A DNA stretch of 56,479 nucleotides from an uncultured Alphaproteobacteria bacterium (GTDB lineage: Bacteria > Pseudomonadota > Alphaproteobacteria > MPNO01 > UBA830), in NCBI GenBank assembly GCA_913046035.1, contig CAJWSW010000010.1, positions 1 to 56,479 of the forward strand. Direction: 5' to 3'. The notes beneath the pieces are model-generated. The model made no database searches. It was not told the DNA's origin and saw only the letters and a list, made by a program, of their open reading frames with translations. Positions 1 to 7,084 of the stretch are shown piece by piece. How positions within the stretch are numbered: position 1 is the first letter of the stretch; every line of letters starts with the position of its first letter. The position numbers and the translations under genes were made by a program.

Positions 1-334
1 CTTGAGTAGGTTTGTTATAATATGGCGTTACAACCAGTGCCGCGTCCGCTCCAGCTTGTTTCGCGTGTTCTGCAAGCTCTTTTGCCTCGGCAGTAGAATT
101 TGATCCTGCGCCTGCAATGACTGGAACGCGCTTGTCGGCTACCTCAATGCAAATTTCGACAACTCGCTTGTGCTCGTCATGGCTCAGGGTAGGTGATTCT
201 CCCGTCGTACCAACTGGCACTAAACCGTGTGTACCTTCATCGATCTGCCATTCAACCAAATTTCTAAAGGCCTCTTCATCTACAACCCCATTGCTAAAGG
301 GTGTAATAAGGGCGCATATGGATCCGCTGAACAT
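1..334 (-). CDS. dapA: 4-hydroxy-tetrahydrodipicolinate synthase, N-terminal part (runs off the window)
   Basis: This is the first 111 codons of a DapA-type class I aldolase, which condenses pyruvate with aspartate semialdehyde in lysine and diaminopimelate synthesis. The reverse strand reads [13 protein letters not shown] at the start, then [13 protein letters not shown] (the substrate-binding Thr-Thr pair) near residue 45 and VVTPYYNKP near the window edge, where the conserved active-site Tyr lies. The catalytic Lys lies beyond position 1. The ATG at 334 has a GGGGAGG ribosome site just upstream. The sequence resembles housekeeping DapA more than the catabolic DapA-family aldolases, but with only a third of the protein visible a catabolic paralogue is not excluded. 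Confidence 0.85.
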   Translation of the reverse strand, partial: MFSGSICALITPFSNGVVDEEAFRNLVEWQIDEGTHGLVPVGTTGESPTLSHDEHKRVVEICIEVADKRVPVIAGAGSNSTAEAKELAEHAKQAGADAALVVTPYYNKPTQ

Positions 335-723
335 GGCGGCCTCCCCGAAGTACAAAGATCATTTATTGTATCACATTACTCTCGACCTTATATCGCAGCA
401 AGCAGCACTACCTATGCGTAATCGACCTATTCAAATATTAGCGGTCTTCAGCGCAAGAAAATTAAAAAAAGAGGATAGTTACGAGCTTAACTTTGCGACC
501 CGCTTAGACATGAACCATAAAGAGCTGAAACAACTGTCATCTTAGAAGCATAAATCTCTGCAGCAAATTCGTTGTTTTTTTGAAATTAAAGGTGTTTTTT
601 TGGGGTCACATCTGAGCGAACCAAAAGTTATCTATCAATTCTTTTCGAGGGCAGGAATGACTGTTACCAGATCAATTTCACCTCGCACAGGCAGAGATAC
701 TTTACGTGTAAGAGGAGGATAAA
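335..723. other. Intergenic region between divergent dapA and dehalogenase genes
   Basis: About 390 bases without a supported gene. It must hold the promoters for dapA (leftward) and the dehalogenase gene (rightward). The only clear signal is AGAGGAGGA directly before the ATG at 724, a strong ribosome binding site. Open frames crossing the area are short and are shadows of dapA at their left ends. Confidence 0.5.
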
Positions 724-1410
724 ATGTCTGATCAGAATTTTGTCGAAATAGAGGCCTGCGTTTTTGATGCTTATGGCACCCTTTTCGACGTCCATTCAGC
801 TGCTGCCCGATTGAGAGATGACCTTGGAGAAAAGGCCGATGCATTGTCTGAAATGTGGCGCCTTAAGCAACTTCAATACACTTGGCTACGAAGTCTCATG
901 GGGCGGCATTGTGACTTTTGGCAGATCACGGGGGATGCACTCGACTACTCCATGCGTGCGCTAAATATGGAAAATAACTTACTCCGCGCAAAGCTTATGG
1001 AACTTTATCTCCAACTCGACGCATATCCCGAGGTTACTGATGTCCTTATCGAATTAAAAGACAATGGTAAGAAAACAGCTATACTTTCTAATGGCGCCCC
1101 CTCCATGCTAATCGCAGCCGCTAAGAGTGCAAATATCTATTCCTTAATCGACAACATTTTATCAGTAGAGAGTGTGGGCGTATTCAAACCACACCCGACG
1201 ACCTATCAACTCGCGGTAGAACAACTAAAAGTTGCAGCAAACCGCATCTCGTTTCAATCGTCTAATGGGTGGGATGCTCATGCCGCTGCGGCATCCGGCT
1301 TGATGGTCGTTTGGGTAAACAGGTTCGATCAGACGAGCGAAATTCTTCCCGAAAATCCGCATGCAGAGATTAAAAGACTGTCAGATTTGCCGCGTTTATT
1401 AGGTCTTTAG
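724..1410 (+). CDS. Haloacid dehalogenase, type II (L-2-haloacid dehalogenase family)
   Basis: A 228-residue HAD-superfamily hydrolase of the type II haloacid dehalogenase family. Members attack the alpha carbon of a 2-haloacid with an Asp and release halide. The residues known in L-DEX enzymes are all in register: nucleophile Asp15 and Thr19 in FDAYGTLFD, Arg46 in WRLKQLQY, Ser122-Asn123 in ILSNG, Lys155 and Tyr161 around FKPHP, and Ser179, Asn181 and Asp184 in SSNGWDAHAA. The length matches the family. The start has a strong AGAGGAGG site. The alpha/beta hydrolase gene follows after 10 bases, so the two probably share a transcript. Fluoroacetate or 2-chloropropionate-type substrates are possible, but the natural substrate cannot be read from sequence. 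Confidence 0.88.
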   Translation: MSDQNFVEIEACVFDAYGTLFDVHSAAARLRDDLGEKADALSEMWRLKQLQYTWLRSLMGRHCDFWQITGDALDYSMRALNMENNLLRAKLMELYLQLDAYPEVTDVLIELKDNGKKTAILSNGAPSMLIAAAKSANIYSLIDNILSVESVGVFKPHPTTYQLAVEQLKVAANRISFQSSNGWDAHAAAASGLMVVWVNRFDQTSEILPENPHAEIKRLSDLPRLLGL

Positions 1411-1420
1411 AAAAATAACG

Positions 1421-2272
1421 ATGAACTTTAAAGAACGCAGAGTCACAACTTTTGACAATCTCTCCTTATACATCCGTGACTACGGCGATAGCCTAGACCT
1501 CCGCCCTCCAATTCTCTGCCTCGGTGGTCTGACGCGAAATTCGAAGGACTTTGAATCCTTTGCTGAACGCTACAGCGGAGACGGTCGTCGAGTAATTTGC
1601 CCCGATTATCGCGGAAGAGGTAGGTCTCAATACGACTCAAACTGGTTAAACTACAATCCACAGGTTTATATTCGCGATATCAAAGATCTACTCGCAGCTC
1701 TAAACTTACATCGAGTTGTAGTGATAGGAACATCGCTAGGCGGAATATTAGGTATGGGAATGGGTACGGCAATACCGACAACTCTTGCTGCGGTTGTTAT
1801 GAACGACATAGGTCCGGTGATTGAAGATGAAGGGCTAGATTTTATTATTGATTACATAAAAGAAGACCGCCCCCATAAGGACTGGGACTCGGCAGTAATA
1901 ACAATTAAAAAAATGCTTCCAAACCTCCGCTTTCAAGACGAGCAAATTTGGCTCAAGATGGCAAAAAACACATTTCGCTATTCCGACGATGGAAAACTTT
2001 GCTTTGACTGGGATGTCAACATCGTTAAGCCGTTGCTTAAATCGAACTATAAAATTCCTGATATGTGGCCCCTATTCAAGGCGCTTGCCGACGTGCCCAC
2101 CATGGTTCTCCGAGGCGCGGAGTCGGATATCCTATCACCCACATGTTTCGCGGAAATGCAAAAACTGAAACCAGACCTTTGCGCTGTTGAGATACCTCGC
2201 GCCGGACATGTGCCCACCCTGGCTGAGCCTGAATCGATTGGGGCGCTGGACAGTTTTCTTGCTCGCCACTGA
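1421..2272 (+). CDS. Alpha/beta hydrolase
   Basis: A 283-residue cytoplasmic alpha/beta-hydrolase. The nucleophile elbow is GTSLGG with Ser105, the catalytic His is His263 in GHVPTLAEP near the C terminus, and an acid residue sits in the preceding RGAESDIL segment. An oxyanion-type GGLTRN motif follows the third strand near residue 36. There is no signal peptide. It starts 10 bases after the dehalogenase stop, so co-transcription is likely. The family includes esterases, C-C bond hydrolases of meta-cleavage pathways and epoxide or fluoroacetate hydrolases. I cannot choose among them, although pairing with a haloacid dehalogenase suggests work on a small acid or ester. Confidence 0.82.
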   Translation: MNFKERRVTTFDNLSLYIRDYGDSLDLRPPILCLGGLTRNSKDFESFAERYSGDGRRVICPDYRGRGRSQYDSNWLNYNPQVYIRDIKDLLAALNLHRVVVIGTSLGGILGMGMGTAIPTTLAAVVMNDIGPVIEDEGLDFIIDYIKEDRPHKDWDSAVITIKKMLPNLRFQDEQIWLKMAKNTFRYSDDGKLCFDWDVNIVKPLLKSNYKIPDMWPLFKALADVPTMVLRGAESDILSPTCFAEMQKLKPDLCAVEIPRAGHVPTLAEPESIGALDSFLARH

Positions 2273-2760
2273 CAAAGTTGCGGGAATTGCCAACATTTTA
2301 CACGCCGCAAACAACTTGACGGTACACTTTTTAAAATCCCGCTACTCCAATCAAAACGCTTAAAAGCGGGCGCATATCCGCAAATATTTCTAAACTGCAA
2401 ATGTTCTAGCTGGCAGTGGCACGGTAAAATAGATTATACAGATCACATCGTTTTATCTCCGGGTGTTTTTCTTTTCGAAACAGGGAATTTTCACCGTACA
2501 AACAACCTGTAACCGGGGACAAACAGCCTGTCTCCAGAAGGAAAATTTTATCAACTACAAACACTGGATACCCTTCGCGCTCCAAAGCGCAGAAAAATCC
2601 CCGTCTTAACTGCATTTACTTAAGAGGCTGCGGCAATTTGTAGCCTAAAAATCGTAATTGGCGTTTGTCCAGCTAGTTCGGATCGGTACAATAGTGCCCT
2701 GTATTACAACTAACGCAATAATTCGTTTCAGTGAAAAAGAAATACTAAAAGGGGTTTACA
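2273..2760. other. Intergenic region before the Rieske gene
   Basis: About 490 bases with no convincing gene. A 69-codon minus-strand frame at 2406-2615 has no recognisable motif and is not supported. The region holds a 13-base direct repeat near its middle (see separate entry) and an AGGGG ribosome site just before the TTG start at 2761. Confidence 0.5.
2498..2531 (+). repeat. 13-base direct repeat, 21-base period
   Basis: ACAAACAACCTGT (2498-2510) and ACAAACAGCCTGT (2519-2531) differ at one base and are spaced 21 bases start to start, two helical turns. A partial third copy (ACAAACA) begins at 2557. This geometry suits tandem sites for a DNA-binding protein upstream of the Rieske gene, but no factor is known, so this is a candidate operator only. 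Confidence 0.4.
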
Positions 2761-3129
2761 TTGGGCGAGATCTACGTTGGGCGGACCGAAGAATTTGGTG
2801 AACGCGACCGGAAAATCATTGCGCAAGGCAACATGGAAATCGGTGTTTTTTGCATCGAGGGAGAGTTTTTTGCATACGAGAACAACTGCGTCCATCAGGG
2901 CGGACCTGCTTGCCAAGGTAAAATAATAAATAAGGTGGAAGAGGTTATCCACGAAACGGAAAAAACCGCGCACGGACTGAAATTTTCAGAAACCGATGTT
3001 CATATAGTTTGCCCTTGGCATGGATACGAATACAACGTGCGGGATGGCCGTCATCCCGGAAACAAAAATATCCGGCTGCGACCCTTCAAGGTCGATGTGA
3101 AGGACGGTGAGGTTTATGTCCACATCTGA
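2761..3129 (+). CDS. Small Rieske [2Fe-2S] protein
   Basis: A 122-residue Rieske-fold electron carrier. Cys43-x-His45 (CVH) and Cys84-x2-His87 (CPWH) are the [2Fe-2S] ligands, and the second half has the usual beta pattern ending in GEVYVHI. The stretch between the two ligand pairs is about 38 residues, roughly twice that of ordinary Rieske ferredoxins. It carries a charged insertion at residues 57-80 (VEEVIHETEKTAHGLKF). The start is TTG, preceded by AGGGG at good spacing; no better ATG is in frame. It overlaps the next small gene and sits upstream of an amidohydrolase, so the three look co-translated. It may feed or sense electrons for the neighbouring enzyme; no oxygenase subunit is adjacent. 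Confidence 0.85.
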   Translation: MGEIYVGRTEEFGERDRKIIAQGNMEIGVFCIEGEFFAYENNCVHQGGPACQGKIINKVEEVIHETEKTAHGLKFSETDVHIVCPWHGYEYNVRDGRHPGNKNIRLRPFKVDVKDGEVYVHI

Positions 3130-3433
3130 ATTTTCAGCGTCAGAACTTGAGTTGGCCGCCCTTCGCGTTCTAGAGTTATCTGAGCAAGCCCTTTTGTATG
3201 GCGAAACAGACAAGATTTCAGACGAAACCGTCCAACGGCTTTTGACGGCAGGGACCAAACTTTTTGCTAATAAAGTTGAAATGGAGGATAGGTTCTTTTC
3301 ACCCTATACCACTGCAGACGATGTTACCGCGACAGATGTTGTCATGACATGCTCAGATATGCTGCGAGCTGTTAACCTCTCCACATTTGACCTAGCAATG
3401 TGGTTTCAACGACCGCGTTCAAACGAGGACTAA
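3116..3433 (+). CDS. Small protein of unknown function between Rieske protein and amidohydrolase
   Basis: A 105-residue acidic, mostly helical protein that I do not recognise. It has no Cys-based motif, signal peptide or membrane segment. Its C-terminal half contains ADDVTATDVVMTCSDMLRAVNLSTFDLAMWF. The ATG at 3116 overlaps the end of the Rieske gene by 14 bases and has GGTGAGG just upstream; a GTG at 3107 is a second choice. The overlap implies translational coupling. Its fixed place between a Rieske protein and an amidohydrolase suggests it is an accessory subunit, but this is inference only. Confidence 0.7.
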   Translation: MSTSEFSASELELAALRVLELSEQALLYGETDKISDETVQRLLTAGTKLFANKVEMEDRFFSPYTTADDVTATDVVMTCSDMLRAVNLSTFDLAMWFQRPRSNED

Positions 3434-3475
3434 TACAAAAAACAGTTATTCATTTGGATTCCTAGGAGCGAGAAA

Positions 3476-4696
3476 ATGGACTCAGGTATAGAGCCGGTTA
3501 AGGAAAATCCGGTCAAAGAAATTACAACTTATACGGATTCCCGAGACGTTCTGGCTAAGGCAAGGCAGCAGGCGGATGAACGTAACTTCGATGACGTCTT
3601 CATCGCTGATATTGACGCCCATCACACGGAAACCGAATCTTGGCGAGAGATTATAACCTACATTGATGATCCTGTTGTTCGAGAGCAGGCAAAAGAAATG
3701 GTCTTCCACCGCTCCGGCACACCACCATACGGATTGAATGGGGATCTTGCCCTGCGATACCAGGACGTAGGCGGGCGTATTCCCCATCAAGCCGCGCGTA
3801 GCGAAACGATTAATGAAGCGGAAATCAAGGAAGCTGGTCATCGTGACTTGGTTTTAGCCAAACGTGCTTATGAGGCCATGGGGATAGACATACAAGTTGT
3901 TTTCCCTACGCCGATGCTTTTCCTTGGTATGCACCCGCAATTCGACATGGAGGCCATTCTCGGCAAGGCCTACAATCGCTGGCAGGTTGAAAACATCCTT
4001 AAAAAAGATCGCAAGTTAAAGACAATGATGTTCCTGCCCTTCAATGACCCCGAGTCCGCATTGGAGACAATTGAAGAGTTTGGCGACTCGCCAGGATGCG
4101 TCGGCTTTATGGTCACCTCAGTACGTTACAAGGCAGTTCATCACAATCATTACATGAAAGTCTACCGAGCTCTTGAAGAACGGGGGCTACCAATAGGTTT
4201 CCACGCGGGGTATTACTGGCAAGATCCTTTCATGATGCAAATCAATCGGTTCGGCTCTATGCACGCATTATCGTTCGTATGGTGCAACGTGGTCCACATG
4301 ACCAATTGGATAATGAACGGTTTGTCCGAGCGGTTCCCTAGCCTACCTGTGGTTTGGATTGAATCCGGCCTTGCTTGGGTGCCATGGCTCATGCAACGTC
4401 TGGATCATACCTACCTAATGCGATCCTCAGAGGCACCGCTTTTAAAAAAGTTACCAAGTGAATACATGAAAGAAATGTTCTACACATGCCAGCCGATGGA
4501 AACCGACCACCCTAAGGCACTTGAGCTAACTTTCGAGATGATTAATGCCAAAGAGCAGCTTCTATATGCGTCAGACTGGCCGCATTACGATTTTGATGCA
4601 CCCAGCGTTATCTGGGATCTCCCATTTCTGGATGAGCAGAGCAAGCGAAACATTTTAGGCCAAAATGCCAAGCGCATATTTAATTTCGAGAGGTAA
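3476..4696 (+). CDS. Amidohydrolase family protein (Amidohydro_2, metal-dependent TIM barrel)
   Basis: A 406-residue member of the Amidohydro_2 branch, which includes ACMS decarboxylase, resorcylate decarboxylase and related C-C hydrolases. Visible elements are DIDAHH on the first strand (Asp47, His49), FHAG with His243, WIESGLAWVPWLMQRLDH, and DWPH with Asp367, all expected for a single-metal site. A leader of about 40 residues precedes the barrel. A terminator-like hairpin follows the stop. Together with the upstream Rieske protein and small protein it forms a three-gene unit (2761-4696). Decarboxylation or hydrolysis of a cyclic or aromatic acid is likely; the substrate is not evident. Confidence 0.82.
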   Translation: MDSGIEPVKENPVKEITTYTDSRDVLAKARQQADERNFDDVFIADIDAHHTETESWREIITYIDDPVVREQAKEMVFHRSGTPPYGLNGDLALRYQDVGGRIPHQAARSETINEAEIKEAGHRDLVLAKRAYEAMGIDIQVVFPTPMLFLGMHPQFDMEAILGKAYNRWQVENILKKDRKLKTMMFLPFNDPESALETIEEFGDSPGCVGFMVTSVRYKAVHHNHYMKVYRALEERGLPIGFHAGYYWQDPFMMQINRFGSMHALSFVWCNVVHMTNWIMNGLSERFPSLPVVWIESGLAWVPWLMQRLDHTYLMRSSEAPLLKKLPSEYMKEMFYTCQPMETDHPKALELTFEMINAKEQLLYASDWPHYDFDAPSVIWDLPFLDEQSKRNILGQNAKRIFNFER

Positions 4697-4717
4697 GTTT
4701 AAGGCATCATTAAATAT

Positions 4718-4740
4718 GGCGGGCTAAACCCGCCTTATTG
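4718..4740. terminator. Hairpin terminator between convergent genes
   Basis: GGCGGG, loop CTAAA, CCCGCC, then TTATT: a 6-bp GC stem with a short T-rich tail on the plus strand. It lies between the end of the amidohydrolase gene and the end of the leftward operon at 4743, so it may serve both directions, mainly the rightward one. Confidence 0.7.
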
Positions 4741-4742
4741 AT

Positions 4743-5594
4743 CTACACTACTCTGACTTCCATTCGTCCAATAATGTCAGCCTCACAAGTCAAGTAATCG
4801 TTAGCTCTAAGCGGACTATTGTCGCATGGATTGGGAATCATAATTATATCCCCAGGATAAAGTGTAAAAAAATTTGATGATAGTTCTATCAACTTACGAC
4901 AATCAGAGATTAAATCCTTCGTGTTTGATTCATGCCGTATCTTGTCATTAATTTTTAGCCGAATACTTAGGTTGTCCGGAGTGTGTATTTCCTCCGGGGT
5001 TGTCAACCAGGGTCCCAGCACAGCATACGTGTCTAGAGAATTAAGCAGACTCCGGTCTTCGACACCCCGCAACTTGATGTTAAGCCCGATGGAATAACCT
5101 GCCAGGAAATCGAGCGCATTGCGGTAGATGACCTTTTTCGCCATTTTTCCAATTATCAAGGCAAGCCCGATCTCGCAGTCACTTTGTCTCTGCGTGTGGC
5201 TCAGCTTTATACCGCCCCCTGCGCCGACCAGCGAAGAAGTTGCTTTTAAGTAAAAGCCATGGGCCTGAACAGCTAGGGCTTTTTTGTCGAGATCCCCACC
5301 TGCTTCTTTCCAACCATCGATCCTATTATCTCTGCAGCACCCCTGAGCGATAATAATCTTCGTCGGGTTTGCAATGGGGCTTTTAAGATCAACGTTTTTC
5401 ACCCCCTGCACATATCCTAACTTTCGGTTGGCATGGATTTTAGGAATGATCGCTTGGAGATGGTTGATCATCTCATCTCCATGCGATTTCGGCCAGCGAG
5501 TTTTTGGTATAACATCCAGCGCAGAGGTTACATCAATCAACTGATCACCTTTAATGAGCCCGAGTTTGTCAGCGTTGTAACGGCAAATTCTCAT
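4743..5594 (-). CDS. Fumarylacetoacetate-hydrolase-family paralogue with a degenerate active site
   Basis: A 283-residue FAH-fold protein clearly paralogous to the enzyme at 7085-7939. They share the N-terminal MxICRxNxDxLGL segment, LKSPxANPTK, AYSIGL/GYSIGL and YPGD. The metal-binding Glu-x-Glu...Asp set seen in the paralogue (Glu140, Glu142, Asp171) reads Glu141, Gly143 and Asn172 here, and the TGTPEG loop is replaced by IPNPCDNS at 253-260. The reading frame is intact and the fold positions are conserved, so this looks like a pseudoenzyme or a repurposed subunit rather than a decayed gene. Its ATG overlaps the stop of the enolase gene (ATGA), giving translational coupling as the last gene of a four-gene minus-strand operon. 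Confidence 0.82.
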   Translation of the reverse strand: MRICRYNADKLGLIKGDQLIDVTSALDVIPKTRWPKSHGDEMINHLQAIIPKIHANRKLGYVQGVKNVDLKSPIANPTKIIIAQGCCRDNRIDGWKEAGGDLDKKALAVQAHGFYLKATSSLVGAGGGIKLSHTQRQSDCEIGLALIIGKMAKKVIYRNALDFLAGYSIGLNIKLRGVEDRSLLNSLDTYAVLGPWLTTPEEIHTPDNLSIRLKINDKIRHESNTKDLISDCRKLIELSSNFFTLYPGDIIMIPNPCDNSPLRANDYLTCEADIIGRMEVRVV

Positions 5595-6670
5595 TTGGCT
5601 GTCTTAAATGCCTCTCGCGCGCCGTCAGCCCAAAAAATGCCATGGCCCGGAGTTTCCCGAGGCGTAATATTACCATCTGAGTCAATACCTACGGGTTTAT
5701 CAAAAAGCGGCTCAAGCAAAGGGAAATCCTCCATCCAACGAATTGATGGTGCAGCGCCAGCAACATGAATAAACAACGACGGTAGGAAATGTGGCGAAAC
5801 AACAACGTTATAATGTTCTGCCAGAATGGCAACGCGAAGGCATTCAGTGATGCCTCCCATCATGGCAAGGTCAGGCTGCACAATGGATACTGCGCCCGAC
5901 CTTAAGAGCGGGGTAATTTCGACAACGCCCTGATGATGTTCGCCAGTTGCAATGGGTATCGGGCTAGTTGACGCTAATTTTATGAAGCCGTTAGTATCGT
6001 GAGCAGGTAAGGGCTCTTCGAGCCACAGCGCATTAACATCTGAAAGGGCATTAACCAACCACTGTGCACGCGCGAGGTCACATTTTTCGTTTGCGTCTGC
6101 TAAGATATCGACGCCATCAGGAAGCGCGTCGGCCACAGCGCGTATCCGATTCCAATCTGCCGCTTGACCCGCTACTCGTAATTTTACAGCCTTGCAGCCC
6201 ATCTCGACATATTCTAGAGATCGCTCGACCGCAGAGTCTGCGTCCTGCATTGGGCTAAAACCGCCGGAACCATATACCGGCAACGTCCGTGCAGTCCCAC
6301 CCAGCGCTTCATACAAAGGCATGTCGAGACGCTTGGAGTAGAGGTCCCACATAGCAACGTCTATGGCAGCAATCGCTATATAGCCATAACCACGACCTAA
6401 TCTATTTAGCGACCCTGCCATCCGTCGCCAAAAAATTTGGGGTGGAACAATTGTTTGCGCGGCGACGAATCTATTCAACAAATCTTGGCAAGCAACGGCC
6501 ACTGTGCTTCCGCCGCCACCTAAAACATAGGAAAATCCGGTGCCAGTATTCCCATCGGAGTCTTCTAGATCGACAACGATAATATCGACTGCTGTAATTC
6601 CAGAACCACCCGTCGGACCCAAAAGGGGAAACACCCATAGTTCCGCGTTCACGTTCGCAATGGTTACCAT
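5591..6670 (-). CDS. Mandelate racemase / muconate lactonizing enzyme family protein
   Basis: A 359-residue enolase-superfamily enzyme of the mandelate racemase subgroup. These abstract a proton alpha to a carboxylate, often dehydrating acid sugars. Metal ligands are Asp192 (ILADAN), the Glu of WLEEP (218/219) and Glu244 (ATGEHH). The His-Asp dyad is Asp267 (VQPDLAMMGG) and His294 (SPHF). The Kx(K/R) base motif is Lys163-Leu-Arg165. N-terminal capping and C-terminal barrel domains are complete. The gene lies 3 bases after the DUF120 gene and overlaps the FAH paralogue by 4 bases. With a FAH hydrolase in the same operon, dehydration of a sugar acid or similar hydroxy acid followed by C-C hydrolysis is plausible. 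Confidence 0.87.
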   Translation of the reverse strand: MVTIANVNAELWVFPLLGPTGGSGITAVDIIVVDLEDSDGNTGTGFSYVLGGGGSTVAVACQDLLNRFVAAQTIVPPQIFWRRMAGSLNRLGRGYGYIAIAAIDVAMWDLYSKRLDMPLYEALGGTARTLPVYGSGGFSPMQDADSAVERSLEYVEMGCKAVKLRVAGQAADWNRIRAVADALPDGVDILADANEKCDLARAQWLVNALSDVNALWLEEPLPAHDTNGFIKLASTSPIPIATGEHHQGVVEITPLLRSGAVSIVQPDLAMMGGITECLRVAILAEHYNVVVSPHFLPSLFIHVAGAAPSIRWMEDFPLLEPLFDKPVGIDSDGNITPRETPGHGIFWADGAREAFKTAK

Positions 6671-6673
6671 GCG

Positions 6674-7075
6674 TTAATTCCTGATAAACAGTGATACGGG
6701 GTCACCATCTTCGATATCCAGTGCCTCTCGCACACAAACAGGGGCGATGATTTCGACCTGAGCAATCGGATAAGATTCGACCAATGGCAACACAATAGCT
6801 CCGTCTATCTTTGAATCGATAGAGACCAGCCAACACTTTGCGTCACAGTCATGCGGGCCATTATTGGGATTTTCAAGCCTTATCCCCTCAGTCTGTCTCA
6901 ACCTGCCCCAGACGGCCATACTCCCCGGGTCGTCAACAATTACGTTAATTGTGCCCGGATAGGGATTGACCCCGACATATTTAATGAACTGATGCTTTGC
7001 CCAGGGAAGCTGTGTAAACGAAGTCCCCATGCCGATGCCGGTCGCCAAACGCCCGATAATTTCTGCGTCCTTCAT
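6674..7075 (-). CDS. DUF120 protein, similar to archaeal CTP-dependent riboflavin kinase
   Basis: A 133-residue protein that resembles the archaeal RibK/DUF120 fold. It has GIGMGTSF near residues 13-20, PYPGTINV at 39-45 (the Thr-Asn loop that binds nucleotide and metal in archaeal RibK), and the C-terminal pattern EIIAPVCVREALDIEDGD at about 108-125, which matches the EIIAPxxLRxxLxLxDGD signature. Bacteria normally make FMN with the unrelated RibF, so a housekeeping role is unlikely. The gene sits 9 bases after a FAH hydrolase and 3 bases before an enolase-family gene, implying a role in the same catabolic unit. It could be a kinase or lyase acting on a polyol-like metabolite, or a ligand-binding protein. 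Family assignment is from motif recall. Confidence 0.75.
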   Translation of the reverse strand: MKDAEIIGRLATGIGMGTSFTQLPWAKHQFIKYVGVNPYPGTINVIVDDPGSMAVWGRLRQTEGIRLENPNNGPHDCDAKCWLVSIDSKIDGAIVLPLVESYPIAQVEIIAPVCVREALDIEDGDPVSLFIRN

Positions 7076-7084
7076 TATGACCTC

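Noticed and set aside
117-545. Plus-strand open frame of 142 codons at the left end
   Set aside because: Its first part is antisense to dapA, whose protein motifs are unmistakable, and the rest has no motif or ribosome site.
2406-2615. Minus-strand 69-codon frame in the gap before the Rieske gene
   Set aside because: No ribosome site, no known motif and biased composition; it overlaps the direct repeats, so a regulatory region is likelier.
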